NCBI GenBank assembly: GCA_934646845.1
Contig: CAKUEV010000089.1
Span: 1 to 7,284, forward strand
Origin: an uncultured Slackia sp.
GTDB taxonomy: Bacteria > Actinomycetota > Coriobacteriia > Coriobacteriales > Eggerthellaceae
Direction of reading: 5' to 3'
DNA: 7,284 nucleotides
Positions 4,761 to 7,284 of the stretch are shown in pieces; the stretch's first letter is position 1, and the number at the start of each line of letters is the position of its first letter. Under the pieces are notes generated by a model. That model made no database searches, was not told the DNA's origin, and worked only from the letters and a program-made list of their open reading frames with translations. The translations under genes were made by a program, and so were the position numbers.

Positions 4761-6162
4761 GGCTTTAGCTCATCAACGCAATAGATTCGAAGCGCTCGCA
4801 CCTGCGGGCGCTTCCGTTGTTTCGCGCGCAGGTCGCATTCTCGCGGCGTGCGTGCTCGCTGGCACGTTTGCGCTTTCCGCGCCTGCGGCCGCTTTCGCCG
4901 AGGTGCTCGAGAGCGATGAAATCGGCAACAAAACCGTTGCCGCGCGCGGCCTTTCCGCCGATGCGTGCCCCGATATCGAGGCGACGCATGCCATGCTCGT
5001 GGGCTCCGATGGCACCGTGTATTTCTCGCGTGATGTGAATGCGGAAGTGAAAATCGCGTCGCTCACGAAGATCATGACGGCGGTCGTAGCGCTTGAGAAC
5101 GCGCCCCTCGACCTCACCGTGACGGTCGACAACGAAGCAGCCACGGTGGGCGAGTCAAGCGCGGGGCTTTTGGAAGGCGACACCATGTCGCTCGAGACGG
5201 CCCTGTACGCGCTCATGGTTCCTTCGGGCAACGATGCGGGCATTGCCATCGCGAAGTCGGTTGGCGCCCATATGTCGGGCGACGCGTCGACGGGCTACGA
5301 TACGTTTATCGCCGCGATGAACGCGAAGGCCGCCGATCTGGGCATGTCCCATTCGGTGTACACGAACCCCCATGGCCTCGATTTCGATGCGTTCGGCGAT
5401 GAGAACTTGCATTCGAGCGCGCGCGACGTTGCGACGCTCGTGTCGTACGCCATGCAAAACGACACGTTCCGCGGCATTGTCGATGCGGGTTCGACGACAA
5501 TAACGGTCACGTCGGCCGATGGCACGGCGCGCAATGTCGCGCTGCAAACCACCGATGAGCTCATGGGCGTCTACGACGGCATATGCGGCGTGAAAACCGG
5601 AACGACTGACGACGCGGGCTACTGCTTCGCGGGCGCCGTTTCGCGTGATGCGGGCGAGTTCTACAGCGTTGTGCTCGATTCGCCGTCGAGCGACGAGCGC
5701 TTCAGCGATACCGTGGCGCTCATGGATTGGGCATATGCCAATATCGCACAACGCTCGCTGGTCAATAGCGACCAGTATGTGGAATATCTTGGCGCCCACG
5801 TGCCGCTCGTGGCCAAAGTAGCTCATAATGATTGGGTGGATGTTACCGTCGATGCCACCGGTGCCGACCCTGATTTGACTGCGAGCGTTTTTGCCGCGTT
5901 CGGCCCTGTTCAGGCGAAGGCTACGTTCAACGAGCTTTCCGGCGATGTGCATGCGGGCGATGTGATTGGAAGCCTTGCTTTCATGCAGGATGACAACCAA
6001 ATCGCGCAAACGAGCATCATTGCCGCTGAAGACGTTGCCGCGCCGAATTTCTTCCAAGGCATCGGTGTGAGCTTCGACCGTTGGATTCGCTCGATTCAGC
6101 ACCAGCCTACGGTGGCAGAAACGCAGGAATGCTATTACACGCAGGCTTTAAGCGATCGCTAG
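4753..6162 (+). CDS. Secreted serine-type D-Ala-D-Ala carboxypeptidase (peptidase S11, PBP5-like)
   Basis: The protein has 469 residues from TTG 4753. It removes the terminal D-alanine from peptidoglycan stem pentapeptides outside the membrane. A long basic n-region, the hydrophobic stretch ILAACVLAGTFALSAPAAAFA and a likely cleavage after A49 form a signal peptide. The three S11 active-site motifs are intact: S103-L-T-K106, S158-G-N160 and K281-T-G283. Residues about 335-430 form a beta-rich PBP5-type C-terminal domain. The last 37 residues contain an amphipathic stretch (FFQGIGVSFDRWIRSIQHQ) that may rest on the membrane as in PBP5; there is no C-terminal hydrophobic anchor. The TTG is chosen for its strong GAGGAGGT. 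ATG 4723 is the alternative and adds ten residues. The gene overlaps the ACT gene by 8 bases, an unexpected partner for a wall enzyme. It could be named dacA, dacB or dacF; sequence does not decide. No terminator follows, so the FHA gene is probably in the same transcript. Confidence 0.88.
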   Translation: MIRALAHQRNRFEALAPAGASVVSRAGRILAACVLAGTFALSAPAAAFAEVLESDEIGNKTVAARGLSADACPDIEATHAMLVGSDGTVYFSRDVNAEVKIASLTKIMTAVVALENAPLDLTVTVDNEAATVGESSAGLLEGDTMSLETALYALMVPSGNDAGIAIAKSVGAHMSGDASTGYDTFIAAMNAKAADLGMSHSVYTNPHGLDFDAFGDENLHSSARDVATLVSYAMQNDTFRGIVDAGSTTITVTSADGTARNVALQTTDELMGVYDGICGVKTGTTDDAGYCFAGAVSRDAGEFYSVVLDSPSSDERFSDTVALMDWAYANIAQRSLVNSDQYVEYLGAHVPLVAKVAHNDWVDVTVDATGADPDLTASVFAAFGPVQAKATFNELSGDVHAGDVIGSLAFMQDDNQIAQTSIIAAEDVAAPNFFQGIGVSFDRWIRSIQHQPTVAETQECYYTQALSDR

Positions 6163-6231
6163 CGTGCGTTTGAAGAAAGTATGCGCCGCCGCAGCGCCTG
6201 ATGCGGTGTGAGAGATAACGAGGTGAACGCC

Positions 6232-6714
6232 ATGACCGATGAGACCATGGGTACCGTTTTGCAGAACTGCCCAGTGTGCGGTGCGCCCGTTGCCGCCGAC
6301 GCTACCGCATGCGAGGCGTGCGGGTTCAAGCTGCTTGGCCGCACCCAGGCTTTCAAGCCGCTGAACATGCAAGCCCAGGCAAACCCCGCGATGGCAAACC
6401 CTGCGCTGCTTTCGGAGGCGACCCTGAAAATCGTGAAGGGCCCGCAAATCGGCAGCTCGTTCCGCCTGGCGGCCGATCGTCTTACCGTGGGCCGCAGCCC
6501 GCAGTGCGACATCTTCTTGAATGACATGACGGTTTCGCGCATGCATGCGACCATCGAGCGCACGCCGGCCGGTTTTCGCATCAGCGATGCCGACTCGTTC
6601 AATGGCTTGTGGGTTAACAACCTCAATGTGAAAGACGCCGATCTGCGCGATGGCGACATCGTTCAGATTGGCACGTTCTGTCTGATGTATTTGGCTACGC
6701 CAACCATGCGCTAG
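6232..6714 (+). CDS. Zinc-ribbon and FHA-domain protein
   Basis: This 160-residue cytoplasmic protein has two recognisable parts. Residues 13-30 form a zinc ribbon of the C13-P-V-C16 ... C27-E-A-C30 type, common in actinobacterial small regulators. Residues about 65-155 are a forkhead-associated domain with GR at 87-88, S102-R103-x-H105, a SFNG turn at 122-125 and N129. These include the residues expected to bind phosphothreonine. A Thr/Gln/Ala/Pro-rich linker (about 37-62) includes T38 just after the ribbon. The domain would read Ser/Thr kinase signalling, whose targets often include cell-wall enzymes, and the preceding gene is a wall carboxypeptidase. The partner kinase is not in the window. 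ATG 6232 has GAGGTGA (6220-6226) five bases upstream; a GTG at 6208 would add eight residues but lacks a good site. It starts 69 bases after the carboxypeptidase with no terminator between, and a strong terminator follows. Confidence 0.85.
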   Translation: MTDETMGTVLQNCPVCGAPVAADATACEACGFKLLGRTQAFKPLNMQAQANPAMANPALLSEATLKIVKGPQIGSSFRLAADRLTVGRSPQCDIFLNDMTVSRMHATIERTPAGFRISDADSFNGLWVNNLNVKDADLRDGDIVQIGTFCLMYLATPTMR

Positions 6715-6723
6715 GCGTCCATG

Positions 6724-6748
6724 GGCCCGCCTGGCGGGCCTTTTTCTT
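6724..6748 (+). terminator. Strong rho-independent terminator after the FHA gene
   Basis: GGCCCGC (6724-6730), loop CTG, and GCGGGCC (6734-6740) form a 7-bp all-GC stem followed by TTTTTCTT. It starts nine bases after the FHA stop and should end the paaK-ACT-carboxypeptidase-FHA transcript. A second tiny hairpin, TCGC-GCAA-GCGA at 6750-6761, is followed by another GTTTTT. Confidence 0.85.
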
Positions 6749-6792
6749 ATCGCGCAAGCGAGTTTTTGTACGACCCAAGGGGGATTGGATTT

Positions 6793-7284
6793 ATGGAACT
6801 TATTTCCGGCAACGAGGCGATTGCGCGCGGCGCGTGGGAGGCTGGTGCCACTATTGGCGTGGCGTACCCCGGCACGCCTTCGACCGAAACCATGGAAACG
6901 TTCGCGAAGCAGCCCGGCGTATATGCCGAATGGTGCCCGAATGAAAAGGTCGCCGTGGAAGTTGGCTTGGGCGCATGCGCCGCTGGCCGTCGCGTGCTCT
7001 CGAGCATGAAGCACGTGGGCGTCAACGTGGCTGCCGACCCCTTGTTTACGGCCGCCTATACGGGCGTCAACGGCGGTTTCGTGATTCTCGCGGCCGATGA
7101 CCCGGGCATGCATTCCTCCCAAAACGAGCAGGATTCGCGCTTTTATGCCCGCGCCGCGCATATTCCCATGTTCGATCCCGCCGACTCTTCCGAGGCGCTT
7201 GCGTTCACCAAGAACGCCTTCGAAGTGTCCGAGCGCTTCGATATGCCGTGCATGATTCGCTCCACGGTGCGCGTGTCTCATACG
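6793..7284 (+). CDS. iorA: Indolepyruvate:ferredoxin oxidoreductase alpha subunit, 5' part
   Basis: The first 164 residues are visible; the gene runs off the window. The enzyme is a thiamine diphosphate and iron-sulfur protein that oxidatively decarboxylates aryl-pyruvates, made by transamination of Trp, Phe or Tyr. The products are aryl-acetyl-CoA, CO2 and reduced ferredoxin; the reverse carboxylation is also known in anaerobes. The N-terminal part matches IorA closely: GNEAIARGAWEAG at 6-18, AYPGTPSTE at 24-32, WCPNEKVAVE at 47-56, SSMKHVGVNVA at 70-80, and AADDPGMHSSQNEQDSR at 100-116. Glu51 is the probable cofactor-activating acid, by analogy with related 2-oxoacid oxidoreductases. A normal IorA is about 600 residues with C-terminal ferredoxin-type clusters, which lie outside the window. 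ATG 6793 has AAGGGGGA (6777-6784) eight bases upstream. It follows a strong terminator by about 50 bases, so it needs its own promoter or readthrough; I could not find a convincing promoter. iorB is expected next. Confidence 0.9.
   Translation, partial: MELISGNEAIARGAWEAGATIGVAYPGTPSTETMETFAKQPGVYAEWCPNEKVAVEVGLGACAAGRRVLSSMKHVGVNVAADPLFTAAYTGVNGGFVILAADDPGMHSSQNEQDSRFYARAAHIPMFDPADSSEALAFTKNAFEVSERFDMPCMIRSTVRVSHT

Noticed and set aside
5155..6102. 315-residue open frame on the - strand inside the carboxypeptidase gene
   Set aside because: It is antisense to intact S11 motifs and has a composition typical of a shadow frame, with no domain.
6148..7281. 377-residue open frame on the - strand across the FHA gene and iorA
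   Set aside because: It lies antisense to two genes with clear domain motifs, spans a terminator, and is rich in Arg, His and Ala as expected for the shadow of GC-rich coding DNA. It shows no recognisable domain.
1..7284. CRISPR arrays, tRNA or rRNA genes, insertion sequences, phage or defence genes
   Set aside because: No regular direct repeats with spacers, no tRNA-like cloverleaf, no transposase or integrase motifs and no terminal inverted repeats were seen.

Overview
The window comes from a GC-rich, strictly anaerobic-type bacterium. I infer the actinobacterial class Coriobacteriia (Eggerthella/Slackia-like) from three things: the Ala-rich GC-biased coding style, an Ech-type energy-converting [NiFe] hydrogenase, and a ferredoxin-linked aryl-pyruvate module with PaaK. 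No marker gene proves the taxonomy. All recognisable genes lie on the + strand.

Region 1 (1-1783) is the 3' end of a hydrogenase operon. It holds the Ala-rich tail of an upstream subunit (possibly EchD), the [NiFe] catalytic subunit EchE (185-1273), the two-cluster ferredoxin subunit EchF (1278-1739) and a GC-rich terminator. The complex should couple oxidation of reduced ferredoxin to H2 formation and ion pumping, or run in reverse.

Region 2 (1784-2868) starts with about 300 bases without a convincing gene. This stretch carries a degenerate 15-nt tandem repeat, a possible promoter and a small hairpin. A monocistronic CDP-alcohol phosphatidyltransferase (pgsA-like, phospholipid synthesis) follows, with its own terminator.

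Region 3 (2869-6748) looks like one transcription unit. It begins with a candidate promoter and a CTTTAG-N4-CTAAAG inverted repeat. The genes are phenylacetate-CoA ligase (paaK), a tandem-ACT-domain protein, a secreted S11-family D-Ala-D-Ala carboxypeptidase that starts at a TTG inside the ACT gene, and a zinc-ribbon/FHA-domain protein. It closes with a strong terminator.

Region 4 (6793-7284) is the 5' part of iorA, the alpha subunit of indolepyruvate:ferredoxin oxidoreductase, cut by the window edge. PaaK, ACT and IorA together form a familiar aryl-acetate / aryl-CoA / aryl-pyruvate set that either salvages or ferments aromatic amino acids. Here it is split by a cell-wall hydrolase and an FHA protein. 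Ferredoxin would link IorA's reaction with the Ech hydrogenase. Nothing here amounts to a clearly new system. The most unusual points are the split cluster, the intergenic minisatellite, the shared Ala/Lys tails and the candidate operator.
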